Below are positions 56,278 through 64,000 of a DNA stretch of 64,000 nucleotides, piece after piece (position 1 is the first letter of the stretch; each line of letters begins with the position of its first letter). The stretch comes from Saprospiraceae bacterium (lineage in GTDB: Bacteria; Bacteroidota; Bacteroidia; Chitinophagales; Saprospiraceae). The DNA lies in the NCBI GenBank assembly GCA_016715405.1, contig JADKAE010000010.1:127001-191000 (forward strand). Direction: 5' to 3'. The notes beneath the pieces were generated by a model. The model was given only the letters and a program-made list of their open reading frames with translations. It had not been told where the DNA came from and did no database searches. The position numbers and the translations under genes were made by a program.

Positions 56278-57870
56278 ATGAGACACTCCATCTTTACTCC
56301 CATATTATCCGGCTTTCTGGCATTACTGCCTTTTGTGGTTTTGGGCCAATGGCAATGGATGCAAAGCATAGGTGGAAGCGGCATTGACAATAGCGGAGGT
56401 CTGGTTGTGGCCGGTGAAAACCAAAATGTGTATGTGGCCGGCGTATTTGCGGGGGGGGCATGGGGTGGAAACGATATCTTTTTGACCAGTCTGGACAATA
56501 ATGGCGCCACAACCTGGTCGTTTAACGGCGGCGGGCCGCTCGATGACGAAGTGACTGCTGTAACAAGCGATGCCTCGGGCAATATCCTGGTGGCAGGCGC
56601 TTATTGGCTGAATGCCTCGTTTGCGGGCGTTACCCTAGAAGCTGAGCAAAGTTCGCGGTCGCTGTTTATTTTGAACGTATCTCCGGAAGGTACGTTGCAA
56701 TGGGCTAAAAACCTGCACGGCACGGCAATCAAAAAAATTGGCGCGATAGGCGCCGATACAGCCGGCAATATCTATATCTCCGGGTATTTCCAGGGGCAGC
56801 TTTCGCTCGATGAGTGGGTGCTGGAAGCCAATGGCGCCACTGACTTCTTTATTGCCAGACTCAACGAAGACGGCATAGTGACCTGGGCCGTACATGCCGG
56901 GCAAACCGGCGATACTCGCATTACTGCGATGGCCGTTAAACCCGGCGGAGGTTTAGTAGCCGGTGGTTACTTTAATGCCATCACCCAGATTGGCGATTAC
57001 CAATTTACCGCAAATACTTACGATCGCGACGTGTTTATCGCTTCTTATGACGCAGACGGCGCCCTCCTTTGGGCCCGAAAAGCCGGCGGCGTGCACAACG
57101 ACGAACTCACCGGCATAGCGCTCGACGACGAAGGAACGGTCTACGCTACCGGCTATTTGGTGGGCGTGATGAATTTGGGCGAAGGCATAACCATTCAAAG
57201 CGCCAATGGAAATCCCGATTTTTATATACTCAAATACAACTACGACGGACTGCCGCTCCAGGCGCGCGCCATGGGCGGAGCTTTGCGCGACCAAAGCATG
57301 GCTATTGTGCACAATGAAGACGGAGTAGCCCTCGCCGGCTTTTTTTTGGATGACATGAATATAGACGGGCAAATGCTGGAAAACAATGGACAAACTGCGG
57401 GTTTTATCCTCCGGTTTGATGAATCGCTGGCGCTTTTGCAGTCAGAAACCATGCATTCGGATGAAGGCCCGGTGTATGCCATGCAACTAGCGATAGATCA
57501 TACCGGCAAATTGGTGGTAGCCGGCAGTTTCGAAGGAACGCTGCAATACGGCAATGCCGGCCTGACCGCAGCAGGAAGTGCCGATGTTTTTGTTGGAAAA
57601 TGGTCGCCTTTGAGTACCTCGACGGATACACCCACAAGCGCTTCGCCCTACCTAAGCGTTTTTCCCAATCCGGCAAGGGGACAGTTTGAAATAACGTCGC
57701 CATTTACACTGCAAAACATACGGATATTTGACCAACAGGGGAAACTAATATACAACGCCGCAAAGTCTGGGTTGATCGCAGCGGACAACTGGCCTGCAGG
57801 CGCTTATCGCATCATAGCGCACACATCCGATGGCCGGATATTGGAAACCGGATTGCTGATACAGCGTTGA
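56278..57870 (+). CDS. T9SS cargo protein with SBBP-type beta-propeller repeats
   Basis: The ATG at 56278 starts a signal peptide (MRHSIFTPILSGFLALLPFV) cleaved after VLGQ. Eight or so repeats of about 50 residues follow (DIFLTSLDNNGATTWSFNGG, DFFIARLNEDGIVTWAVHAG, DVFIASYDADGALLWARKAG), the SBBP pattern that builds a beta propeller. The last 80 residues form a T9SS type A sorting domain (SVFPNPARGQFEITS, WPAGAYRIIAHTSDGR). It is secreted to the cell surface or medium. Its ligand is unknown. Confidence 0.9.
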   Translation: MRHSIFTPILSGFLALLPFVVLGQWQWMQSIGGSGIDNSGGLVVAGENQNVYVAGVFAGGAWGGNDIFLTSLDNNGATTWSFNGGGPLDDEVTAVTSDASGNILVAGAYWLNASFAGVTLEAEQSSRSLFILNVSPEGTLQWAKNLHGTAIKKIGAIGADTAGNIYISGYFQGQLSLDEWVLEANGATDFFIARLNEDGIVTWAVHAGQTGDTRITAMAVKPGGGLVAGGYFNAITQIGDYQFTANTYDRDVFIASYDADGALLWARKAGGVHNDELTGIALDDEGTVYATGYLVGVMNLGEGITIQSANGNPDFYILKYNYDGLPLQARAMGGALRDQSMAIVHNEDGVALAGFFLDDMNIDGQMLENNGQTAGFILRFDESLALLQSETMHSDEGPVYAMQLAIDHTGKLVVAGSFEGTLQYGNAGLTAAGSADVFVGKWSPLSTSTDTPTSASPYLSVFPNPARGQFEITSPFTLQNIRIFDQQGKLIYNAAKSGLIAADNWPAGAYRIIAHTSDGRILETGLLIQR

Positions 57871-57882
57871 TAGCGCAGGCAC

Positions 57883-59040
57883 TTAGGGTTTGTAATGAAT
57901 GCGGTAAATCACGTCGGCAAAGTCGTCGGAAACGAGCATAGAGCCATCGGGCAAAAACTCGATATCTACCGGGCGGCCCCACACATCATCTTTATCCACC
58001 ATCAGCCATCCTTCGGCAAAAGGCTTAAAGCTGGTCACCTTGTTGTTCTCCAGCGTAACCATAGAGATGCGGTAGCCCGACTTTTTGCTGCGGTTCCAGG
58101 ATCCGTGTTCGGCTATAAACAATTGTTTCTGATAGGAAGCGGGGAATTGTTTGCCAGTGTAAAATTCGAGTCCGAGCGGAGCCACGTGAGGGCCCACCAG
58201 CTGAGCCGGCGGGGTGAATTTCCCGCAGGGAAACTTGCTGCCAAATTCGGGATCCGGCGTATCGCCCTGGTGGCAATAGGGGTAACCGAAGTGCATGTTA
58301 TCGGTGGGCGCGTGGTTGAGTTCGCAGGAAGGCATGTCGTCGCCCATCCAGTCGCGGCCGTTATCCGTAAACCAGAGCTCTTTGTTATCTGGATGCCAGG
58401 TAAAACCTACCGTATTGCGAATACCCTTTTGAACGATTTCGAGGCCGCTGCCGTCGGGATTGATACGGGTAATGGAGGCATAAATTTCTTTGTCAGGTTC
58501 GCAGATATTGCAGGGGGCGCCCACGGGCACGTAGAGCTTGCCATCGGGGCCGAAGGCGATGAACTTCCAGCCGTGGTGCGTTTCGGTGGGGTATTTGTCG
58601 TACACGACCACCGGAGCGGGTGGATTATCGAGCCGGGATTCAATTTTTTCGTATTTGAGGATGCGGCTGACTTCGGCCACATACAAGTCGCCATCGCGAA
58701 AAGCCACGCCGTTGGGCATATTAAGGCCCGTAGCGAGCACAAACACCTGATCGGCTACGTAGTCGCCATCGGTATCTTTAACGGCGTACACACTGCCCAA
58801 ATCGCGCGTACCGACAAACAGGGTACCATTGGGCGAGAGGTCCATCGAACGGGCATTTTTGACGTCGTTGGCATACACGTCAATGACAAAGCCAGGAGGT
58901 AGCTTAATTCTGTCGAGCGGCAGTGACGACGGGGAACTTGTAGCGGTCTTCTCCCTGGGAGCAGACGGCGGGTTGATATTGCCACATGCGGAAAGCAGGG
59001 CTGTGAAAGCGGCTAGCGTAAACAAAATCCTCATATGCAA
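57883..59040 (-). CDS. Sorbosone/glucose dehydrogenase-like lipoprotein (PQQ-type beta propeller)
   Basis: The 385-residue protein has a lipobox in ALLSACG, so it is anchored in a membrane. The beta-propeller body matches the soluble aldose sugar dehydrogenase family: LPPGFVIDVYANDVKNARS, HHGWKFIAFGPDGKLYVPVG and WFTDNGRDWMGDDMPSCELN. Such enzymes oxidise sugars with PQQ. Whether PQQ is made here is not known. Alternative starts (59040 or 59034) differ by two residues. The long antisense frame over it is not coding. Confidence 0.88.
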   Translation of the reverse strand: MHMRILFTLAAFTALLSACGNINPPSAPREKTATSSPSSLPLDRIKLPPGFVIDVYANDVKNARSMDLSPNGTLFVGTRDLGSVYAVKDTDGDYVADQVFVLATGLNMPNGVAFRDGDLYVAEVSRILKYEKIESRLDNPPAPVVVYDKYPTETHHGWKFIAFGPDGKLYVPVGAPCNICEPDKEIYASITRINPDGSGLEIVQKGIRNTVGFTWHPDNKELWFTDNGRDWMGDDMPSCELNHAPTDNMHFGYPYCHQGDTPDPEFGSKFPCGKFTPPAQLVGPHVAPLGLEFYTGKQFPASYQKQLFIAEHGSWNRSKKSGYRISMVTLENNKVTSFKPFAEGWLMVDKDDVWGRPVDIEFLPDGSMLVSDDFADVIYRIHYKP

Positions 59041-59610
59041 TCAAATTTTTTCACTTACAAATACAAAAGCAGGAGGCAGGTTGAGCGGCACGAAGCAGAC
59101 GTCCACATTGCCAAAAATCTTTTTGTATAGTCTTTTGGTGAAAAGGGAATAATGCATTTGCACAAACAGGCCTCCTTTATTGAGGTGCTGATAGCATTGT
59201 TTTACAATATTGATACCCAATGTCCTGGGAAGAGAAGTAAACGGCAGGGCAGAAATGACATAATCGATATGGTCGATATGGAGTTGATTCAGGTAGTCAT
59301 CCAATTTTTCGGCAGTATCGTCGATGAGAATAAACCGTGGATCGTGAATCTGCCGCAGTGTACGGCAAAATTTTTCGTTGACTTCAAAAACAATAAGGCG
59401 GGAATCAACAGGCATTTTGCTGAGCAGCTGATGCGTAATAACGCCATCTCCGGCGCCGAGCTCTACGATAGTAATACCATTTTCAAAATCAATATGCCTG
59501 ATCATGCTTTCGCATAAATGGCGGGAACTGGGCGTGAGCGTACCCACTGTTTTGATATCGCGAAGGCTTTCTCTCAAAAACTCAAGTCGCTTTATTGGTT
59601 CTGTTTTCAT
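59041..59610 (-). CDS. SAM-dependent methyltransferase (phospholipid N-methyltransferase-like)
   Basis: The 189-residue protein has motif I VELGAGDGVIT and motif II IVFEVNEKF. SALPFTSLPRTLG matches the PmtA/RrmJ-like region used by bacterial phospholipid methyltransferases. Its stop directly abuts the dehydrogenase start. The substrate, phosphatidylethanolamine or another lipid, is an inference from the family. Confidence 0.85.
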   Translation of the reverse strand: MKTEPIKRLEFLRESLRDIKTVGTLTPSSRHLCESMIRHIDFENGITIVELGAGDGVITHQLLSKMPVDSRLIVFEVNEKFCRTLRQIHDPRFILIDDTAEKLDDYLNQLHIDHIDYVISALPFTSLPRTLGINIVKQCYQHLNKGGLFVQMHYSLFTKRLYKKIFGNVDVCFVPLNLPPAFVFVSEKI

Positions 59611-59675
59611 GTTGTAAAGTTACCAACCATTTAATCAACTAAACCGGTAAAAAGCGAAATAGTTATTATCGTCGA

Positions 59676-61725
59676 CTACTGGCCGAGGTAGTTTTGCAAA
59701 TCAGGGAAAAGACTTATCGCTTGTTTGACCTTGTTTTTATCGGCTCTTACTCCATTGAGGAAGGGCACTATAAATGCGCCGGAGAAACCTTTGGCCAGCA
59801 ATTGGTTTTTGAATTGCACCGCATCGGCATGCCTTTCAAAGGCGCCCAAGGTATAGCGGTAGAATTCGAAGTGGGGTGTTTTTTCGGTCATTATGTCAGG
59901 AAGCGAGGCAGCCTGGGGGTTGGCGTATTCGCCTTTGGAGGAGGCTACCTGTATTTTGTAAAACAAGTCTTTATTGGTGGTAAGTCCAGGCGCTACGGAG
60001 TTGTAGTAATCGCCGATAACGGGGACTTTTCCTTTGACGGGTAGTTCGGCGGCGCCTTTAAAGGCAAATTCTACGACAGCCGATTTGCTTTGTGATGCCG
60101 GTTTGCCAATTCCCCGCATATAAATAGCCTCAGAAGAAACGCCTTTTTTCAGTAAGTAAGCAGATACTTTTTCAGCGTGCTGCACAGCAAGGTACGCGCC
60201 TTTTCCGCCGGAAGACCCCGGGGGAGGATAGGCGGTAATAACCAGCGTAAGGGATGGATATTCCAGCAGGAGTTGGGCTATCTGATCGAGCGTATTTGTT
60301 TCATTATCAGAAAAAGCAGAATTCAGTCCCGAATAAACAGGAGAAAAAGCCGGCTGTGTGTAGGCAGGCGGTTCTACCTTTGCAGGGGTAGCTTGTACGG
60401 CTACTACCGGCGGGGGTCCATTTCAGGCAGATAGTTTGGGAAATACGCCATATAAATGTCGCGCATGCCCATTCCATCGCGGCGCGACGACGAAAAAAAG
60501 GCAGTGAACCCGTCTTTGGCCACCCTGAAATAGGCGTCGTCGCCGGCAGAATTGACGGGCAAACCCAGGCTAACCGGGTCTGTCCAGGTTTTGCTGCGGG
60601 AATTATACACCGTCTTTAAGATGTCGAGCCCGCCGATACTTTTTTTGCTGTCGTTGGAGCTAAAATAAAGGGTGCGGCCATCGGCAGCCAAAAAGGGAGT
60701 GGTTTCGTCAAAAGGCGTATTCACTCCCGGACCCAGGTTTTCGGGGGGGCTCCAGCGACCTTTCCGGAAAATCGATTTGTAAATATCGAGCCCGCCCAGT
60801 CCGCCCTGGCGGCGACTAGTAAACAAAAGGGTGGTGTCGTTGTAGAAAAACAACTGCCCGTCGCCCGCCACCGAATTCACTTGTGATTGAAATGGCGTAG
60901 AACTGAGCGTGCGATCTTCCAGGCGTTTAAACGTGTCAACAATAATTTCACCGTTGTTGTAATCCCATCCTTTGGAATAATACAACACGTTGCCGTCTTT
61001 ATTAAAATCGAGCAAGACTTCATGCCGGGGGCTGTTGAGCAGGTAGTGCAGCTGCTCCACGTTGCCCCAGTTGCCCTGGCTGAGCATGCAACCGAACATA
61101 TCGCTAAAATAATGGCCCAGTTTTTCATCCGTAGCGCCAAAGCGGTTGCGCAGTCCCCCCATATTACCTTGTCGGGCGGAAGAAAAGTAGATCTTATCGC
61201 TGTTATTAGGGCTTGGAATAGGGGCAAACTCATCGTAAGCGGTATTGACCTGGCGGCCCAGGTTTTCTACTACGATTTGACTGGTTTGGTATTGCCAATC
61301 GAGGCCGTTGGCGCATCGCCGAATTTCTTCAATCACCATTTTGCGGTGGGCGTGGTCTTTGCGAATTTGCCGCAGGTATAATTTATAATAATTAGAAGCT
61401 TCCGCAAACTGGTGCTGGCTATGGTATACTTTAGCCATATAAAATAAGCATTCCGGTAGTTCGGGTCTTTCACTACTAGCCAGCGGTTTTAATATTTCGG
61501 TGGCTTTGTCGAGTTCATTTAGCTGGAAATAACAGATAGCCAGCAGAGTTGAGCCTCTTTGTCGTCACGGATAGCCTGCCGCGAAGCTGTTAAAACGGCC
61601 AAAGCATCGGCATACCTGTCGTGGAATATATATTCTTTGGCTTGTTTCTTTTTATCAGATACACTACCTTGTGCATACAAGCCTTGTAGCGTCAGTGAAA
61701 ACACAATCAACATCCAATACTTCAT
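59676..61725 (-). CDS. PorE-like envelope protein: TPR, PD40 propeller, OmpA-like and SPOR-like parts, two frameshifts
   Basis: The gene starts at 61725 with signal peptide MKYWMLIVFSLTLQGLYAQ. A TPR region follows, then a PD40/WD40-like propeller (RQGGLGGLDIYKSIFRKGRW, GRTLYFSSNDSKKSIGGLDI). An OmpA-type peptidoglycan-binding region comes next (SDNETNTLDQIAQLLLEYPS, ITAYPPPGSSGGKGAYLAVQ), and a C-terminal SPOR-like part (FYRYTLGAFERHADAVQFKN). The architecture recalls T9SS component PorE, but a SPOR-like end is unusual. Frame breaks lie near 61545 and 60425, each by one base. Fragments as written are 61519-61725, 60404-61438 and 59676-60185. Confidence 0.8.
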
Positions 61726-61926
61726 CTTGCAGCGTATAATTAGGTCGTCAGATGGGGAGCCGGGTGGTAGGCGTTAAGAATTTTAACTTTATCTTTGTTT
61801 TATTGGAAAATAATCTATTGCTTTGCAAAGTATAATATTTTCCGGGCTTTTCGTAATTTTGCCTTGAAAATTTGGCTAAAAGCACGCTACTGCTGGATAT
61901 CATTAATTAATCAAATTTAAACGAAT

Positions 61927-62682
61927 ATGCGTCTGATAGTAAGACTATTGATTTTCTGCCTGGCTATAGGTTCGCTTCAATCTTGCGTATCCAAGAAGAA
62001 GTATGACGAACTGGAAGCTTCTAAGATGGCTACCGACAAGGCACTGGCCGAAACCCAGGCATCACTCAAATCGTTGCAAGACGAAAAGAACAAACTGGCT
62101 GCTGATTTTGAAGCAGAGAAGACACGCCTCAACGGCGAAATTAGCTCAGTAAGGTCTGAGCTCAACGCACAGAAAGGCCAAATCGCTCAGGTTCAGGAAA
62201 AACTGACTATGACGGAAGCCGAACTGAAAAAGCTGAAAGACGAAATCAACGGCATTTTTGCTACGTATAAAGACAGCGGTCTTTCCCTCGAGGAAAGAAA
62301 CGGCCGTTTGTACGTTCTTACCTCTGAAGCAATGAATTACAAGTCGGGCTCTGCCAGACTGAGCAAATCACAGCGTATCGCTATCGATGCACTGGCTGAA
62401 ACGCTGAAGAAAAACCCGAATGTGAAGATACTGGTAGAAGGTCATACCGACGACAAGCAGTTCCCTGCAGGTGGGTATAACAACTGGGATCTCAGTATCT
62501 CCCGCGCTAAAGAAGTAGTTAACCGCCTGGTCAAGAGAGGCGTTGACGAAGCTCAACTGTCAGTTGTCGGCCGCGGCGAATTTGTGCCCGAAGGTGACAA
62601 CAAAACGACGGAAGGCCGTAAGAAAAACAGGAGAACGGTTGTATTGCCGAATCCTGATCTCGGCATCTTGAAGGACAATTAA
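61927..62682 (+). CDS. OmpA/Pal-like lipoprotein with coiled coil
   Basis: The 251-residue protein has a lipobox LQSC after about 18 residues. A coiled coil (about residues 25-115) leads to an OmpA C-terminal domain: ILVEGHTDDKQFPAGGYNNW, SISRAKEVVNRLVKRG and GRGEFVPEGDNKTTEGRKKN with the peptidoglycan-binding Arg. It probably anchors the outer membrane to peptidoglycan. It is transcribed divergently from the PorE-like gene. Confidence 0.92.
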   Translation: MRLIVRLLIFCLAIGSLQSCVSKKKYDELEASKMATDKALAETQASLKSLQDEKNKLAADFEAEKTRLNGEISSVRSELNAQKGQIAQVQEKLTMTEAELKKLKDEINGIFATYKDSGLSLEERNGRLYVLTSEAMNYKSGSARLSKSQRIAIDALAETLKKNPNVKILVEGHTDDKQFPAGGYNNWDLSISRAKEVVNRLVKRGVDEAQLSVVGRGEFVPEGDNKTTEGRKKNRRTVVLPNPDLGILKDN

Positions 62683-62701
62683 TCGCTTACTGGTACTGAT
62701 A

Positions 62702-62739
62702 AAGCCGGGCCGATCGACGATCGCGCCCGGCTTTTTTTT
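62702..62739 (+). terminator. Rho-independent terminator
   Basis: The stem AAGCCGGGC (62702-62710) pairs with GCCCGGCTT (62725-62733), and six more T residues follow. It ends the Pal-like gene. Confidence 0.9.
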
Positions 62740-62763
62740 GGTGACAGGGTGACAAGGTGACAA
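62740..62763. repeat. Short octamer tandem repeat, three units
   Basis: GGTGACAG, GGTGACAA and GGTGACAA lie head to tail directly after the terminator. The period of eight matches the repeat at 15702-15749, although the sequence is different. Confidence 0.75.
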
Positions 62764-62795
62764 GGACATATTGTAGCGTGAACGTTTACCGTTCA

Positions 62796-63983
62796 CTAAT
62801 TGTGACAATCCTCAATGGCGGCCAAAATCACCTGGCAGGCGCGCTCGATTTCATCATTGGTTATGATCAGCGGCGGCGCAATGCGCAGCGAGCGGTTGTT
62901 AAACAAAAACCAGTCTATAATGACGCCCTGTTGCAGGCAGCGCTGAATAACCGCCTGCACGACGTCAAAACTGGCCAATTCTACGGCCATCAAAAGCCCT
63001 GCGCTGCGTACTTCTTTGATAGCGGGGTGTTGCAAATAGCTTCTAAATAAGGCTTCTTTTTCCGGTACGGCATCAATCAAGTCTCCTTCGAGCAGGGTAT
63101 CGAGCGTGGCTAACGAAGCGGCGCAACTCACCGGATGGCCGCCAAAGGTGGTGATATGCCCCAATATGGGGTTGTGCGACAGGCAGGACATGAGTTGCTG
63201 TTCGGCAATAAATGCGCCTATGGGCATGCCGCCGCCCATTCCTTTGGCCAGTAGCAGGATATCGGGTACGATGCCATAGTGTTCAAAGGCAAACAGCGAA
63301 CCCGTGCGCCCAAAGCCGGTTTGGATCTCGTCGAGTACGAGCAGGGCGCCAGTCTCATCGCAACGCCGGCGAAGGGCCATGATGAAGGAAGGCAGAGGCT
63401 TTCTGACGCCCCATTCGGCTTGTATAGTTTCCACAATGACACAAGCCGTGCGTTCGGTGATCAGCTCGAGGCTTTTTTCGTCGTTGAAGTCGAGGTGCAC
63501 GATACCGGGCAACAGGGGGTGATAGCCCTGGGTAAAGTCTTTGGGCCACATCAGGCTGGCGGCGCCCTGCGTGCTGCCGTGGTAGGCGTATTTAAAGGAG
63601 GCAATCTCATACCGGCCGGTATACCGCTTGGCCAGCTTCATGGCGCCTTCGGTGGCTTCGGCGCCCGAATTGACAAAATAAACCGAATTGAGCGAAGCGG
63701 GCAGATTGTCGCTCAGGCGTTGGGCAAGAGTTACCTGCGGCCCCAGCACATATTCGCCGTATACCATCGTGTGCAGGTATTTGTCGGCCTGGGCTTTGAT
63801 AGCCGCTACTACATTCGGATGACAGTGCCCCAAGCTACTCACGCCTATGCCGGCGATGAGATCAATATAAGCTTTGCCCTCTTTATCGTAAAGGAATACG
63901 CCCTCGCCGCGCTCAATTTCCAGCATCAGCGGGAAAGCGCTGGTTTGGGCCATATGCTGGAGAAAAAATTGTCGTAAATGCAT
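62796..63983 (-). CDS. Class III aminotransferase (acetylornithine/ornithine/GABA type)
   Basis: This 395-residue PLP enzyme belongs to aminotransferase class III. Visible motifs are the N-terminal GKAYIDLIAGIGVSSLGHCH, VNSGAEATEGAMKLAKRYTG, LLVLDEIQTGFGRTGSLFAF and the PLP lysine in LLLAKGMGGGMPIGAF. The substrate cannot be fixed: acetylornithine, ornithine and 4-aminobutyrate transaminases share these motifs. The N-terminal MHLRQFFLQHMAQTS is a typical Bacteroidota form. The start lies 17 bases from the window end. Confidence 0.92.
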   Translation of the reverse strand: MHLRQFFLQHMAQTSAFPLMLEIERGEGVFLYDKEGKAYIDLIAGIGVSSLGHCHPNVVAAIKAQADKYLHTMVYGEYVLGPQVTLAQRLSDNLPASLNSVYFVNSGAEATEGAMKLAKRYTGRYEIASFKYAYHGSTQGAASLMWPKDFTQGYHPLLPGIVHLDFNDEKSLELITERTACVIVETIQAEWGVRKPLPSFIMALRRRCDETGALLVLDEIQTGFGRTGSLFAFEHYGIVPDILLLAKGMGGGMPIGAFIAEQQLMSCLSHNPILGHITTFGGHPVSCAASLATLDTLLEGDLIDAVPEKEALFRSYLQHPAIKEVRSAGLLMAVELASFDVVQAVIQRCLQQGVIIDWFLFNNRSLRIAPPLIITNDEIERACQVILAAIEDCHN

Positions 63984-64000
63984 GTTGTAGTGATGTATAT

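Noticed and set aside
57895..58902. 335-residue frame antisense to the sugar dehydrogenase
   Set aside because: It is a long shadow of a clear family member on the other strand and has no motifs of its own.
1..64000. tRNA, rRNA, CRISPR arrays, insertion sequences and prophage genes
   Set aside because: Intergenic regions were read for these and none was found; the tandem octamers lack spacers and are not CRISPR.

Overview
The window looks like chromosomal DNA of a member of the Bacteroidota, most likely in or near the Saprospiria. Three large secreted proteins end in type IX secretion (T9SS) sorting domains. A mutY-ssb-gldE-gldD gliding-motility block is present, as are a DUF1800/DUF1501 pair, a DUF4175 protein and a Tgt that lacks the zinc cysteines, which is usual in this phylum. 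Several promoters fit the TAnnTTTG pattern. No rRNA, tRNA, CRISPR array, insertion sequence or prophage was seen.

Layout. 1-4.6 kb: fatty-acid activation and fatty-aldehyde oxidation genes, an SCP2 protein and a secreted lipase. 4.6-5.7 kb: heme A synthase (minus strand). 5.7-6.3 kb: a non-coding AT-rich interval with six exact DnaA-box matches, proposed here as a replication origin. 6.3-8.3 kb: SRAP peptidase, Dtd, a MazG-like pyrophosphohydrolase and a DUF1648 protein. 8.3-11.5 kb (minus): the DUF1501/DUF1800 pair. 11.7-15.7 kb: a TonB-dependent receptor and a divergent Nramp-family transporter. 16.6-21 kb: DUF4175 protein, an anti-sigma-type ATPase and YbeY. 21-25.8 kb: the threonine operon thrA-thrB-thrC, with two parS-like palindromes in and after thrC. 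25.8-29.5 kb: mevalonate decarboxylase, an alpha-oxoamine synthase (likely sphingolipid synthesis) and a MobA-like protein. 30-36.9 kb: two lytic transglycosylases, deoC, a SPOR-like protein, rodA, tgt and lptG. 37-41.5 kb: an ECF sigma factor and mutY-ssb-gldE-gldD. 41.5-45 kb: a more AT-rich accessory stretch with a HEPN/MNT toxin-antitoxin pair and a DUF1016 nuclease. 45-46.2 kb: recA. 46.6-54.3 kb: a giant T9SS cargo gene with 951-bp internal repeats. 54.4-64 kb: small regulators and repair genes, a TrpF-like protein, another T9SS cargo, a sugar dehydrogenase, a methyltransferase, a PorE-like envelope protein, a Pal-like lipoprotein and a class III aminotransferase.

An important property of the sequence itself is that about 15 conserved genes are interrupted by 1-2 base indels, mostly missing bases in homopolymer runs, and three more by single in-frame stops. 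Essential or near-essential genes are affected (thrA, thrB, ybeY, tgt, lptG). Internal repeats inside the giant gene directly show two of the indels. I read most of them as sequence or assembly errors and annotate whole genes across them.

The most interesting biological signal is the pairing of a DnaA-box cluster at about 5.9 kb with two parS-type centromere sites at 25.4 and 25.8 kb. Most genes to the right of the cluster are transcribed away from it. Together these suggest that the window covers the origin-proximal domain of the chromosome, with no dnaA gene beside the proposed origin.
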